From contig JAEXGT010000078.1 in assembly GCA_023450615.1 (NCBI GenBank), forward strand, positions 1 through 64,000: DNA of 64,000 bases, given 5' to 3'. Positions 8,126 to 20,226 of this stretch are shown piece after piece. Within the stretch, counting starts at the first letter, position 1. Each line of letters starts with the position of its first letter. The position numbers and the translations under genes are program-made. The notes under the pieces are model-generated. The model worked only from the letters and a program-made list of their open reading frames with translations. It was not told the origin of the DNA and ran no database searches. Source of the stretch: Pseudomonadota bacterium. GTDB lineage: Bacteria; Pseudomonadota; Alphaproteobacteria; Rhizobiales; Beijerinckiaceae.

Positions 8126-10345
8126 ATGTCCGATCCCGTTTTTTACGCTCCAAATTATGTCGTGACGTCAGCCGACAAAGATACTGACGAGGCCCTGAAG
8201 CTGGCTGCCGGGACCACAATCCTCGGTCTCACATATTCGAACATGGCAGGAAGCGGCGTTCGCGCCCATGGCGTTCAGGATATCACCGTCATTTCGGGCG
8301 CAACCATCCGCAGCCAGGACAACGGCATCGAATTCGTGGCGACGACCGGTACGGTCGCCGATCCGAACAGGATCTTCAACAGCAACGGCTTCATCTGGGC
8401 CCTGACAGGGACCGCAATCTCATTTGCCGGGGGAGAAAGCGTCGTCCTGAATCATGGCGCCATCCAAGGGGTAACAGGCATCAAACTGGGAGGCACCGGT
8501 CGGCTGGATGTCCTCAATTCGGGCATGATCACCGCGTCGGAGCAGGCCATCGTCGGCGGTTCCGGCAAGGATAGAGTGGTCAATACCGGCATTATTCATG
8601 CAACCGGCGCCTCTGATGATGCTGTAGCGATCTCCCTCGGATTGGATGACGATTTCTATGACGGCAGCGGCGGCGCCGTCATCGGCAAGATCGATCTCGG
8701 CGAAGGTAACGACAAGGCCTATGGCGGCGCCGGCTCCGAATGGTTCCTTGGCGGCGCAGGCGATGATCTCTTTGATGGCGGCGCGGGCATCGATACGGTC
8801 GAGTATCAAGGCGCGACCGGCGGCATCAAGGTCGACCTCAATATGACCACGAGACAATGGATCGGCTCGGGTCAGGGTTATGACACTCTCGTCAATATCG
8901 AGAACATCATCGGCAGCAAGAACAACGACACGCTGATCGGCAGCAACGGCGACAACAGGCTCGAAGGCGGCAAGGGCGACGACATTCTCGAAGGCGGCGA
9001 CGGTTCCGATACGCTGGTCGGCGGCGAAGGCAACGACACGGTTCGCTATACCGGCTCTGCCAATGTGACCGTCGATTTGGAAATCACAACTCTCCAGCAG
9101 ATCAGCGCCGCTCACGGATCGGACCTGCTGCTGGAAATCGAGAATGTGGAAACAGGCAGCGGTGCCGATGAGATCATCGGCAATGATGCCGACAACAGGA
9201 TCAGCAGCGGCAGCGGCAATGATACGCTGACCGGCGGCAAGGGCAACGACACGCTCGACGGTGGATCCGGCACCAACACGGCGAAATACAGCGGCGCAAA
9301 ATCCAATTACACCATCACTCACAACGCGAACGGTACCGTCACCGTCAAAGACAATCGCGCGGGGGCTGTGAACGAGGGCACGGATACTCTGCGCGACATC
9401 CGCTTCCTCAAATTCTCGGATGCGACACACGCTTTGAGAAACGCGGCGCCGAAAGACATCAACCTGTCGCGATCGTCAGTGGAAGAAGATATGGGCACGG
9501 GTGAAACAGTTGCATCCATCCGGGCCAACGATCCGGATGGCGACGCGATCACCTACAGCCTTGTCTCCAATCCGGGCAACCTCTTCTCCATTTCAGGTTC
9601 GAGCCTCATCCTGAACGGGAAGCTCGATTTCGAGACGGCGGAGTCACACACCATCCAGATTCTGGCAAAGGACGCCTACGGCGGCGAAGCGGTTCAGACA
9701 TTCACGATCAAAGTGTCGAACGTCATCGAGACGACCCCTGTGACGAAGATCGGTACCAACGCCGGCGAGCAGGTTCTCGGCGAGAATGGCAACGACAGGG
9801 TCTATGGCCGTAAAGGCAATGATCAGGTTTTCGGCCGCAAGGGTGATGATCTCCTCTACGGTGAAGACGGCAACGATTACGTGATCGGCGGCGACTCGGC
9901 CACCGGTTCCGGCGCGGTCGGCACCGGCAATGACACGATCTATGGCGGCAAAGGCAACGACACCATTTACGGTGGCGACGGCAATGACGTTCTTCATGGG
10001 AATACGGGCAAGGACGTCCTCTATGGCGGCACCGGCAAGGACACCTTCGTATTCGATTCCAAGATCAGCAGTTCGAACATCGATCACATTGCCGACTTCA
10101 AGCCCGTCGATGACACGATCAAGCTGTCACGTTCGATTTTCAAAAAGATGCCCAAAGGCACATTGAAGAAAGACTCTTTTGTCGTGGGCGATTACTTCAA
10201 GGACGGCAATGACCGCATTCTTTATCACAAGAAGTTTGGGGCGCTGTTCTACGATCCGGATGGAAGCGGCCCTGCCAAGACGGTCCAGTTTGCAACCATC
10301 GCCAAGAACCTGTCCCTGACGCACAAGGACTTCATCATCTTCTGA
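8126..10345 (+). CDS. Large RTX calcium-binding protein with cadherin-like domain
   Basis: 739 residues without an N-terminal signal peptide. Residues about 40-190 hold repeated short beta strands of the form N-S/T-G-x-I that resemble a beta-helix. Residues about 190-400 hold RTX nonapeptides (GGxGxDxxx). Residues about 440-535 resemble a cadherin domain (RANDPDGDAITYSL, FETAESHTIQI). A second RTX block spans about 545-638. A C-terminal module (KDTFVFD through IFKK, GTLKKD and YDPDG) ends in DFIIF. RTX repeats plus a hydrophobic C terminus are hallmarks of type I secretion substrates that fold on calcium outside the cell. No secretion genes are adjacent. The C-terminal module is shared with the protein at 11916. 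Adhesin or matrix role is inference. Confidence 0.9.
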   Translation: MSDPVFYAPNYVVTSADKDTDEALKLAAGTTILGLTYSNMAGSGVRAHGVQDITVISGATIRSQDNGIEFVATTGTVADPNRIFNSNGFIWALTGTAISFAGGESVVLNHGAIQGVTGIKLGGTGRLDVLNSGMITASEQAIVGGSGKDRVVNTGIIHATGASDDAVAISLGLDDDFYDGSGGAVIGKIDLGEGNDKAYGGAGSEWFLGGAGDDLFDGGAGIDTVEYQGATGGIKVDLNMTTRQWIGSGQGYDTLVNIENIIGSKNNDTLIGSNGDNRLEGGKGDDILEGGDGSDTLVGGEGNDTVRYTGSANVTVDLEITTLQQISAAHGSDLLLEIENVETGSGADEIIGNDADNRISSGSGNDTLTGGKGNDTLDGGSGTNTAKYSGAKSNYTITHNANGTVTVKDNRAGAVNEGTDTLRDIRFLKFSDATHALRNAAPKDINLSRSSVEEDMGTGETVASIRANDPDGDAITYSLVSNPGNLFSISGSSLILNGKLDFETAESHTIQILAKDAYGGEAVQTFTIKVSNVIETTPVTKIGTNAGEQVLGENGNDRVYGRKGNDQVFGRKGDDLLYGEDGNDYVIGGDSATGSGAVGTGNDTIYGGKGNDTIYGGDGNDVLHGNTGKDVLYGGTGKDTFVFDSKISSSNIDHIADFKPVDDTIKLSRSIFKKMPKGTLKKDSFVVGDYFKDGNDRILYHKKFGALFYDPDGSGPAKTVQFATIAKNLSLTHKDFIIF

Positions 10346-10360
10346 TGGGGTGAAATAAAA

Positions 10361-10384
10361 AGCCCGGCTCGCAGGAGCCGGGCT
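10361..10384 (-). terminator. Terminator for ppa
   Basis: A 10-base perfect stem AGCCCGGCTC / GAGCCGGGCT with a GCAG loop. Read on the reverse strand it is followed by a five-T run, so it serves ppa, which ends at 10438. Confidence 0.8.
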
Positions 10385-10393
10385 CTTAAAGGC

Positions 10394-10422
10394 AATGGCC
10401 GGGGAAAGCTCCGGCCATTTTT
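10394..10422 (+). terminator. Terminator for the RTX gene at 8126
   Basis: A 9-base perfect stem AATGGCCGG / CCGGCCATT with an 8-base loop, followed on the forward strand by TTTTT. It is nested with the ppa terminator between convergent genes. Confidence 0.8.
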
Positions 10423-10437
10423 CATTGGAGCGGTTGC

Positions 10438-10968
10438 TTACTTCTTCTTCGCCCGCTCGATCCCTTCCTGGATCAGGCGGTGTGCTTCCTGGGCGTCGCC
10501 CCAGCGGATGATCTTGGCCCATTTGCCGGGCTCGAGATCCTTATAATGCTCGAAGAAGTGCTCGATCTGCTTGAGGGTGATCTCGGGCAGGTCGGTATAG
10601 GTCTGCACCCGGTCATAGCGTTGAGTCAGCTTGCTCGACGGAACGGCGATGATCTTCTCGTCCTGGCCGCCGTCGTCCTCCATCACGAGCACGCCGACGG
10701 GGCGCACGTTCATGACGGCGCCGGGCGCGATGGCGCGGGTATTGGCGATGAGCACGTCGCAGGGGTCGCCGTCGCCGGACAGGGTGTGCGGGATGAACCC
10801 ATAGTTTCCGGGATACCGCATGGCAGTATAGAGGAAGCGGTCGACGAAGAGAGCGCCCGACTCCTTGTCCATCTCATACTTGATGGGCTCGCCGCCGAGC
10901 GGCACTTCGATGACGACGTTCACGTCCTCAGGCGGGTTCTTTCCAGTCGGGATCGCGTCAAGGCGCAT
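10438..10968 (-). CDS. ppa: Inorganic pyrophosphatase
   Basis: A 176-residue family I soluble pyrophosphatase, hydrolysing pyrophosphate to phosphate in the cytosol. The start at 10968 (MRLDAIPTGKNPPEDVN) matches the usual family start and has GGAG nine bases upstream; a longer frame to 11106 is not needed. The active-site signature is seen as SGDGDPCDVLIA with its metal-binding aspartates, plus KYEMDKESGALFVDRFL and GNYGFIP. Length is typical. Confidence 0.97.
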   Translation of the reverse strand: MRLDAIPTGKNPPEDVNVVIEVPLGGEPIKYEMDKESGALFVDRFLYTAMRYPGNYGFIPHTLSGDGDPCDVLIANTRAIAPGAVMNVRPVGVLVMEDDGGQDEKIIAVPSSKLTQRYDRVQTYTDLPEITLKQIEHFFEHYKDLEPGKWAKIIRWGDAQEAHRLIQEGIERAKKK

Positions 10969-11148
10969 AGAGGTGTTCTCCGGAACAAGGCTTGAGGCAT
11001 CGACCTCGGTGAAAACGGTGGTTTCCCCGATCAATGCAGCAAAAAGAAGCCTTAGAGGCCGGACCCGGCGTTCCGGAGCCGTCCCACGAGGCTTTCCGCG
11101 CTTCACTAGCCGGAGTGAGCCCGCTCAACAAGAACCAAAAACGGGTTT

Positions 11149-11655
11149 TCAGCGAAAGAGATAGGCGATTTTGGCAAGCGGAGTGCCGCCGATCCGCTCC
11201 TGGACATGAGCGACGCTGCGCCCTCCAAGGCTCTCATAGAAAGCACAGGCCCGCTCGTTCTCGGCAAGGGCCCACACCGCCACCCGAGGCATGTCGCCGT
11301 GCCGCAGATCGTTGAGGACCGCCTTGAACAGGCGCCGCCCGAGTCCGATGCCCTGATACTCCGGCAGGAGGTAGAGCTCATCGACCTCCCCATCCGCCGG
11401 GAGGGACCGATCCCGGCACCGGCCATAGGACGCGTAGCCGGCGATCCCCTGGCCGATATCCAGCACCGCGAGGGGGCGGCCTCGCGTCACCGTGGAGCGC
11501 CACCAGCGCTCGCCGCGCCGGGCGAACATCTTGTCGAGGGTCACGCCGGGAATGATACCCAGATACGCCTCGCGCCAGGCCGCATCGAACACCTTCGATA
11601 AAGCCAGAGCATCGTCGGGCTTAGCGTGGCGGATACTGACAAGAAGGTCGCTCAT
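11149..11655 (-). CDS. GNAT-family N-acetyltransferase
   Basis: 168 residues from the ATG at 11655 (a TTG at 11682 is an alternative). The GNAT fold is visible: the acetyl-CoA loop LPEYQGIGLGRRLFKAVLNDL, the preceding beta strand VDELYLLPEY, and the C-terminal NERACAFYESLGGRSV. Family members transfer an acetyl group to an amine; the substrate cannot be inferred. It stands alone between ppa and the RTX gene at 11916. Confidence 0.85.
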   Translation of the reverse strand: MSDLLVSIRHAKPDDALALSKVFDAAWREAYLGIIPGVTLDKMFARRGERWWRSTVTRGRPLAVLDIGQGIAGYASYGRCRDRSLPADGEVDELYLLPEYQGIGLGRRLFKAVLNDLRHGDMPRVAVWALAENERACAFYESLGGRSVAHVQERIGGTPLAKIAYLFR

Positions 11656-11915
11656 GGCTTTGCAAAAGGGCTGTGAAGGCAACGAAAGAGCTTCGCCGGG
11701 TCACGGTTAACGGATGCTTAAAAAGCCCAGGCCCCGGCCCGGCTAAGCATGACTTCTTTAGGGGAAACAGGGGCGATAGGGCACAGACAAAACGCCGCAA
11801 CATGAGAGGCCATATCTCGAGCTTGGCGGATCGACATTCAGCCTTAGATACACCATATCATTACGTAAGCGCTGCTGCGGGGCAGCACGGAATTGTCGCT
11901 AGCAAGGAAAACATC

Positions 11916-14231
11916 ATGGCCTCGCCCACTCTTTGGGGTTCGACCTTCCAGCTCAACACCACCACCACAAGCAGCCAGGCCCATGTAAAATTGGCCGCTT
12001 TGAGGGACGGCAGTTTCATTGCCGTGTGGACTGACAGCAGCCAAGCTCCGCCCGACATCAGTTCGTCTTCGATCCGTGGGCAATTGCTGAACGCGGACGG
12101 CACGAAGAAGGGGGGCGAGTTCGTCATCAACACGACGACCGAAGGAGCTCAGTCGAGGCCATCCGTCGCGGTTTTGACCGATGGTCGGATCGTCGTGACC
12201 TGGACCGATGCGAGTGGGGCGGACGGCGAATTGGGCTCAGGTATCCGCGCTCGGGTTTTCACGGCAAATGGCCTGCCCCTCGGTGATGATTTCCGCGTCA
12301 ACACCAATCCCGGCTTGGCCGGGCAGACACCGGCTCAGGTCGATCAGTATTCTCCTGTCGTTGCCGCCTTGGCCAATGGCGGCTTCGTCATCAGCTACAC
12401 GGACGATTTCGCAGGCGACGGGTCCGGCAAAGGCGTCCGGGCGCAGGCCTTCAATGCCGATCTCGGCCGGCTCGGCGCGGAGGTCTACGTCAATCAGACG
12501 ACCACCGGGGCACAGGCAGCAGGAAGCCTCGTCGGCCTCAAGGATGGCCGGTATGTCGCCTTCTATCTCGACACGAGCCGGAGCGCTGACGACCCGGAGC
12601 AATATACCGTGCGCGGGCGCATCATGAATGCCGACGGCACTCCCTCGGCGGGAACGAACGAGTTCATCGTTCCCAGCTCTCGCGGCACGAAGCAGAATCC
12701 CCAGGCGGTGCTGTTGAAGGACGGACGCTTCGTCGTCGTGTGGGAGCATTGGGACACCCCCAGCGTCAGCTCGACAGGGGACGGATCCGAAATCGCCGTC
12801 AAGGCTCAGATCTATAATGCCGATGGATCGATGTGGGGCGGCGAGTTCCTGGTCAATACGACGACCTACAGCCGTCAATGGAGTCCATCGGTCACGGCGA
12901 CACATGATGGAGGCTTCGCGGTCGCTTTCATAGACTGGTCTCAGGCCAATGGTTCGACGCGGCATATGCGGGTCGCGACCTTCAATGCGGATGGTTTGCG
13001 GACCGGTCCCGACATGGTGGCGGGCGTCGTTCACGACAATATCGGCAACAGCTCCATCACGACGCTTGCCGATGGCCGCATCGTCGTCTCATGGGATGGA
13101 ACGGCCGGAGCTTCGAGCCCCGAGAAGGAGGTCTGGGCGCAGATCCTGGATCCGCGCAGCAGGGGAATCGAGCTCAATGGCACGGCGGTATCCGATCATC
13201 ATGTGGGCACGGCGTTCAACGACGTGCTGCGCGGGGCCGGTGGAAACGATCGTCTTCTCGGTGAGGGCGGCAACGACGTGATCGACGGCGGCAGCGGGCA
13301 AGACTTCCTGGATGGAGGCGTCGGAGACGATGTCCTCCGGGGTGCCGATGGTAACGACACCCTGATGGGTAATGTCGGCAACGACGTGCTCGATGGCGGC
13401 ACGGGCAACGACATCATGAACGGTGGCGCTGGTAACGACACATATCACGTGGACAGCGCCGCTGATGCGATCATCGACGCTTCGGGCATCGATACGGTTG
13501 TCACTACCTACAGCCGCGTCCTGGAAAGCTTCCTCGAAAATATGATTGCCGCCTCGGGCTCAGGCGCGCTCTCGCTCACCGGCAACGGCTTCAACAACGT
13601 GCTCACCGGCAACGAGGCCGACAACGTGCTCGACGGAGAGGGCGGCGCCGACACGATGCTGGGCGGAGCCGGTAACGATGTCTACCATGTCGACAATCCC
13701 GGCGACATTATCGTGGAGGCCGCCAATGGCGGCGCCGATCTGGTCTATTCCACGGTCAGCCACGTCCTGGCGGCCTATGTGGAGAACCTCACCGCCTCCG
13801 GGTCGGCCTCGATCAACCTGACCGGCAACACGCTGGCAAACGTGATCAGGGGCAATGGCGGCAAGAACAAAATCAATGGCGGTGCGGGCAACGATCAGCT
13901 TTGGGGCGGCGCGGGCAAGGACATCTTCGTGTTCGATACGGCGTTGAACAGCCGCACCAACAAGGACAAGATTCTGGACTGGAGCTATCGCGACGACACG
14001 ATCCATCTCGAGAACAAGATCTTCAAGAAGCTGACCAAGACCGGCACGCTCAAGAAGGACTATTTCGTGCTTGGCTCGAAGGCGAAGGACGGCAACGACT
14101 TCATCGGCTACGACAAGAAGACCGGCGATCTCTGGTACGACGCGAACGGCAACAAGTCCGGCGGTCAGGTGGTCTTCGCCAATATCGGCAAGAACAAAAC
14201 CATCTTCCACACCGACTTCGTCGTGATCTGA
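11916..14231 (+). CDS. RTX calcium-binding protein with N-terminal seven-repeat propeller
   Basis: 771 residues from the ATG at 11916 (AAGGAA upstream). Residues 1-420 contain seven repeats of about 60 residues, each with a strand like DGRIVVTWTD and a closing strand like IRARVFTANG; seven such repeats suggest a beta-propeller. Residues about 430-510 are RTX nonapeptides. They are followed by two further blocks with NDTYHVD and NDVYHVDNPGD, typical of RTX proteins, and by a C-terminal module ending in DFVVI, related to that of the protein at 8126 (FVFD, IFKKL, GTLKKD, AKDGND). There is no signal peptide. A type I secreted, calcium-folded extracellular protein is inferred; ligand unknown. Confidence 0.9.
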   Translation: MASPTLWGSTFQLNTTTTSSQAHVKLAALRDGSFIAVWTDSSQAPPDISSSSIRGQLLNADGTKKGGEFVINTTTEGAQSRPSVAVLTDGRIVVTWTDASGADGELGSGIRARVFTANGLPLGDDFRVNTNPGLAGQTPAQVDQYSPVVAALANGGFVISYTDDFAGDGSGKGVRAQAFNADLGRLGAEVYVNQTTTGAQAAGSLVGLKDGRYVAFYLDTSRSADDPEQYTVRGRIMNADGTPSAGTNEFIVPSSRGTKQNPQAVLLKDGRFVVVWEHWDTPSVSSTGDGSEIAVKAQIYNADGSMWGGEFLVNTTTYSRQWSPSVTATHDGGFAVAFIDWSQANGSTRHMRVATFNADGLRTGPDMVAGVVHDNIGNSSITTLADGRIVVSWDGTAGASSPEKEVWAQILDPRSRGIELNGTAVSDHHVGTAFNDVLRGAGGNDRLLGEGGNDVIDGGSGQDFLDGGVGDDVLRGADGNDTLMGNVGNDVLDGGTGNDIMNGGAGNDTYHVDSAADAIIDASGIDTVVTTYSRVLESFLENMIAASGSGALSLTGNGFNNVLTGNEADNVLDGEGGADTMLGGAGNDVYHVDNPGDIIVEAANGGADLVYSTVSHVLAAYVENLTASGSASINLTGNTLANVIRGNGGKNKINGGAGNDQLWGGAGKDIFVFDTALNSRTNKDKILDWSYRDDTIHLENKIFKKLTKTGTLKKDYFVLGSKAKDGNDFIGYDKKTGDLWYDANGNKSGGQVVFANIGKNKTIFHTDFVVI

Positions 14232-14240
14232 CAAACAAAA

Positions 14241-14271
14241 AGCCCGGGCTGCCATGGGCGCCCGGGCTTTT
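14241..14271 (+). terminator. Terminator for the RTX gene at 11916
   Basis: A 9-base stem AGCCCGGGC / GCCCGGGCT with a 10-base spacer, followed by TTTT; A-run on the other side, so it may also act for acnA on the reverse strand. Confidence 0.8.
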
Positions 14272-14323
14272 CGATCCATCCGCCCGCTCCTCATGCGAAG
14301 AGCGGGCGTTTTGTTTTCGTGTC

Positions 14324-17029
<2,706 letters not shown>

Positions 17030-17225
17030 GGCGAATCCTCGCGTGCATTGGGTTACGAACGAACAGCTTGTTCGGCCGAAAGCGCGAAAAGCGCGCGCCG
17101 CTCCGGGGGCGCCCGGACAGGGGATAAGCGCGCGAGGCGGATTGGACGCCTTGGCGCGCGGCGCAGCCAGGGGTGCTATAGATCATTTCAAACCATCCCG
17201 CTACACGGTTTAGAACGATTCTGGG

Positions 17226-17885
17226 GTGCAATCAGGGCAGGGGTCTCACAGTTTGCGTCTGAGCGTTAACAATTTGGCCTGCGAGCGGGGCGGCCGCCGG
17301 ATCTTCGAAGGGGTGTCGTTTACCCTGGAAGCTGGCGAGGCCCTGGTCATCACCGGACGCAACGGAGCAGGCAAATCGACCCTGCTGGAATTGCTGGCCG
17401 GCCGGCTCACGCCTGCGGGCGGCAAGATCCTCTGGGAAGGTGCCGGTGAGCGCAGCCTTCAGGAGAGCCTGCACTATGTCGGCCACCGGGACGCTCTCAA
17501 AACCGCTTTGACCGCTCAGGAAAACCTGGATTTCGCCCGCGAATTCCTTGGAAGCGCCGCGCTGTCTGCCCGAGAGGCCCTGGAAGCCGTGGGTCTTGCC
17601 CATGCCGCCCGGCTGCCGGTGGGCTATCTCTCGGCTGGCCAGCGGCACCGTGTGGCGCTCGCCCGTCTCCTCGTGGCCCATCGCCCTCTCTGGCTTCTCG
17701 ACGAGCCGACCTCGGCCCTCGATGCCGCCTCGCAGGAAACCTTGCGCGGACTTCTGGAGAATCACCGTGCGCAGGGCGGCATGATTGCCGCGACCACTCA
17801 CTCACCCCTGTTCCTTTCGGAGCCTAAGGAAATCAGGATCGAGCGCGCCAAGGCGCCTCTCCCGCATCAGGGAGACGCAGAATGA
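17226..17885 (+). CDS. ccmA: Heme exporter ATP-binding protein CcmA
   Basis: ATPase of the CcmABCD complex, which releases holo-CcmE during cytochrome c maturation. Walker A is GRNGAGKST, the signature is LSAGQRHRVALARLL, and Walker B is LWLLDEPTSALD. The frame opens with GTG at 17226 (219 residues); a TTG at 17253 preceded by AGGGG is a plausible alternative. It overlaps ccmB by four bases (ATGA), indicating coupled translation. Confidence 0.94.
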   Translation: MQSGQGSHSLRLSVNNLACERGGRRIFEGVSFTLEAGEALVITGRNGAGKSTLLELLAGRLTPAGGKILWEGAGERSLQESLHYVGHRDALKTALTAQENLDFAREFLGSAALSAREALEAVGLAHAARLPVGYLSAGQRHRVALARLLVAHRPLWLLDEPTSALDAASQETLRGLLENHRAQGGMIAATTHSPLFLSEPKEIRIERAKAPLPHQGDAE

Positions 17886-18550
17886 TCCGCTCCTTCCGCG
17901 CTCTCCTGATCCGCGACCTGAAGCTCGCCGCCCGCGTCGGCGGCTCCGGTGTCATGGGGCTCATCTTCTTCCTGATGATCGTGACCCTCATCCCCTTCGC
18001 GCTCGGCCCCGATCTCAACCTGTTGTCGCGGATCGGCCCGGCGATTCTCTGGATCGCGGCCCTGCTCGCGACCCTCATCGGCCTCGACCGGTTGTTCCAG
18101 GCGGATCAGGAGGACGGCTCCCTCGAATTGCTGCGCCTCTCGCCTGCGCCGCTCGAAATGATCGTGCTCGCCAAGGTCGTCGCCTATTGGCTCACCACCG
18201 GCCTGCCGCTCGCGATTGCCGCGCCGCTTTTCGGCCTGCTCGTGGCGCTTTCGCCCGAGGGTATGCTCGCCATGGTGGCGACATTGCTTGTGGGCACGCC
18301 CGCGCTCACCTTCATCGGCGCGGTCGGCGCGGCGCTCACCGCGAGCTTGCGGCGTGGCGGCCTCATCCTCGCGATCCTGGTGGTGCCCTTCATGATTCCG
18401 ACCCTGATTTTCGGCGTGTCGGCGGCCAATGCGGCTGTCGGCGGGACGATCCCCTTTGCCACGCCCTTCCTGATTCTCATCGCATTGTCGCTGATCGCCG
18501 CCGTCGTCGGCACCGTGGGCGCTGCGGCTGCTCTGCGGTCGGGGGAATAG
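17882..18550 (+). CDS. ccmB: Heme exporter membrane protein CcmB
   Basis: A 222-residue inner-membrane protein with six hydrophobic segments and the CcmB hallmarks LIRDLKLAAR at the start, LFQADQEDGSLELL after the second helix, and a Gly/Ala-rich C terminus. It is the permease partner of CcmA and overlaps its stop by four bases. The expected next gene, ccmC, is displaced about 1.7 kb downstream by an acetyltransferase and an M23 peptidase. Confidence 0.95.
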   Translation: MIRSFRALLIRDLKLAARVGGSGVMGLIFFLMIVTLIPFALGPDLNLLSRIGPAILWIAALLATLIGLDRLFQADQEDGSLELLRLSPAPLEMIVLAKVVAYWLTTGLPLAIAAPLFGLLVALSPEGMLAMVATLLVGTPALTFIGAVGAALTASLRRGGLILAILVVPFMIPTLIFGVSAANAAVGGTIPFATPFLILIALSLIAAVVGTVGAAAALRSGE

Positions 18551-18551
18551 C

Positions 18552-19040
18552 GTGACGAGCGGGCGCCTCGTTCTTCGCATGCGCCGCTCACTGATCGAGC
18601 CTGTGCCATTGCCCACATGGCCGAAAGGCCTTCGCCTCGTCCCCTTCATGCCGGATGACCATGCGAAGAAGGTCCATGCCCTTCTCGTCCAGGCCTATGC
18701 GCAGGGCGGCGGCTATGTGGAGCCGCTCGGGATCTGGTGGCCGAGCCTGCGGGGCGATGCGGAGTACGACCCGGCGCTCTGCTTTGTCGCGGTGAATGAC
18801 CGCGATGACGTCGTTGGGGCCGCCCAATGCTGGACGAGCGCCTTCATCAAGGATCTGGCGGTCGATCCATCTTATCGCCGACAGGGTCTAGGGGCCGCAT
18901 TGCTTCATGAGGCCTTCCGGGCCTTCAAGGCGCGTGGCGCATCCTTCATCGATCTGAAAGTGGATGCGGACAATCCTTCGGGAGCCTTGCGCCTATATCA
19001 CGCGCAGGGTTTCGAGGAGATCGAGTCCTATCGCCTTTAA
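18552..19040 (+). CDS. GNAT-family N-acetyltransferase
   Basis: 162 residues from a GTG at 18552; an ATG at 18579 is an alternative. The acetyl-CoA loop is AVDPSYRRQGLGAALLHEAF, with the C-terminal DADNPSGALRLYHAQGF typical of GNAT enzymes. It starts two bases after ccmB and so is probably transcribed with ccmAB. A role in cytochrome maturation is not implied by any motif. Its stop overlaps the stop of the convergent M23 gene. Confidence 0.85.
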   Translation: MTSGRLVLRMRRSLIEPVPLPTWPKGLRLVPFMPDDHAKKVHALLVQAYAQGGGYVEPLGIWWPSLRGDAEYDPALCFVAVNDRDDVVGAAQCWTSAFIKDLAVDPSYRRQGLGAALLHEAFRAFKARGASFIDLKVDADNPSGALRLYHAQGFEEIESYRL

Positions 19041-20029
19041 GGCCTCAAACTGATTCCGAAGGCCTGCTCGATGGCGGGCTTGCCGTCCCGCTCCACACGA
19101 TAGATGGCGCGGTAGAGGCCGGCTTTGAAACCGCCTTCCGGCTGTTTCACGCCGGAAAACATCATCCATTGCGCCTTGTCGCGGTCGAGCGGCGGAGCCT
19201 TGTTCTGGGCCACCGGCTTTCCGTCCGAGTCGAAGAGGGTCAACGTCTGCACGTCGCCGCCTCTGAGGCCGATGGCACGCACATAGGCCACGAGGGCAGG
19301 GGAGGCGGTTGTCGGGATATTCTGCTCGGCTGAGCCTGCTTCGATGGCTTCCATCTTCACAGGCCCAGGGGCGAAGCCTTTATTGAGCACGCTGCCCGCC
19401 TGATAGGCGAGCTGCGGCTTCACGGTCTCTTCCCACAAGGACGAGGCGCTGCGGCTTTCGCAGGATTTGGTGGGCGGGCCCGGGGCGAAGGGATCGATCA
19501 CCTTGCCGTCCTTGCGGAGCGTGAAATGCAGGTGCGGGAACTCGGTCGCACCGGAGAGGCCGACTTGCCCGATCTTGTCGCCGGCCTTCAGCGCATCGCC
19601 GGATTTCACGGACAAGCTGCCCTTGGCCATATGGCAATACTGGCTCTGCCAGCCATTGCCGTGGTCGATCACGGCGCCGTTGCCGCATTCGACATTCTCG
19701 ACGCTCTCCCGGCCCCGGCCCGTGATGGAGACGTCCTCCATCCCATCGCGGGTACGCAGAACCCTGCCGTCGGCGGCGGCCACCACATCCACGCCCACTT
19801 TCATGGCGGCGGTGGTGGGCACGCGGATATCGGTGCCGTCATGGCCGTCATAGGTCATCGTCCCGCAACGATAATCGCCGATTCCGGAATCCCTGATGTG
19901 ATCCACGTAATGCTGGATGAAGCAGGTGCGCCCGATCTCGCAGGCAACCGGCAGGCGAAGCGAGATGTCCTGAGCATGGGCCGCCCCCGTGAAGCTGAGG
20001 GCGATGAGGCTGAAGGCCGGAAGGCGCAT
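19037..20029 (-). CDS. Secreted M23-family peptidase (LytM-like)
   Basis: 330 residues from the ATG at 20029, with a signal peptide ending near GAAHAQD. The LytM/M23 zinc site is visible: HDGTDIRVP (first His and Asp) and EFPHLHFTLRKDG (HxH), with YCHMAKG between. M23 enzymes are metallo-endopeptidases of peptidoglycan cross-links. Residues about 240-330 form an extra beta-rich domain containing LTLFDSDGKPVAQNKAPP. Cell-wall remodelling in the periplasm is inferred. It lies antiparallel inside the split ccm cluster, and its stop overlaps that of the acetyltransferase. Confidence 0.88.
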   Translation of the reverse strand: MRLPAFSLIALSFTGAAHAQDISLRLPVACEIGRTCFIQHYVDHIRDSGIGDYRCGTMTYDGHDGTDIRVPTTAAMKVGVDVVAAADGRVLRTRDGMEDVSITGRGRESVENVECGNGAVIDHGNGWQSQYCHMAKGSLSVKSGDALKAGDKIGQVGLSGATEFPHLHFTLRKDGKVIDPFAPGPPTKSCESRSASSLWEETVKPQLAYQAGSVLNKGFAPGPVKMEAIEAGSAEQNIPTTASPALVAYVRAIGLRGGDVQTLTLFDSDGKPVAQNKAPPLDRDKAQWMMFSGVKQPEGGFKAGLYRAIYRVERDGKPAIEQAFGISLRP

Positions 20030-20226
20030 GGCTTGCTCCGCAACAAAGATGCAATGACCATAATCTTTCCGATGGCGATTGAAAGGCAAAGCTCAAGCTG
20101 CCGCTTACGGACAATCCCGGATTGCCGAGAAGCTCTCCTGACGGCTAAGAGCGCGGCGATCCTGGCGAAATCGTTATTCATGCGGCGCGTCTGCGCGTTG
20201 CAGCCGCGTGCAAGGGCCGCTACATC

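Noticed and set aside
8700..10050. CRISPR-like repeats
   Set aside because: The regular repeats in this stretch, and in 13200-13950, are RTX nonapeptide codons inside open reading frames, not spacer-separated palindromes.
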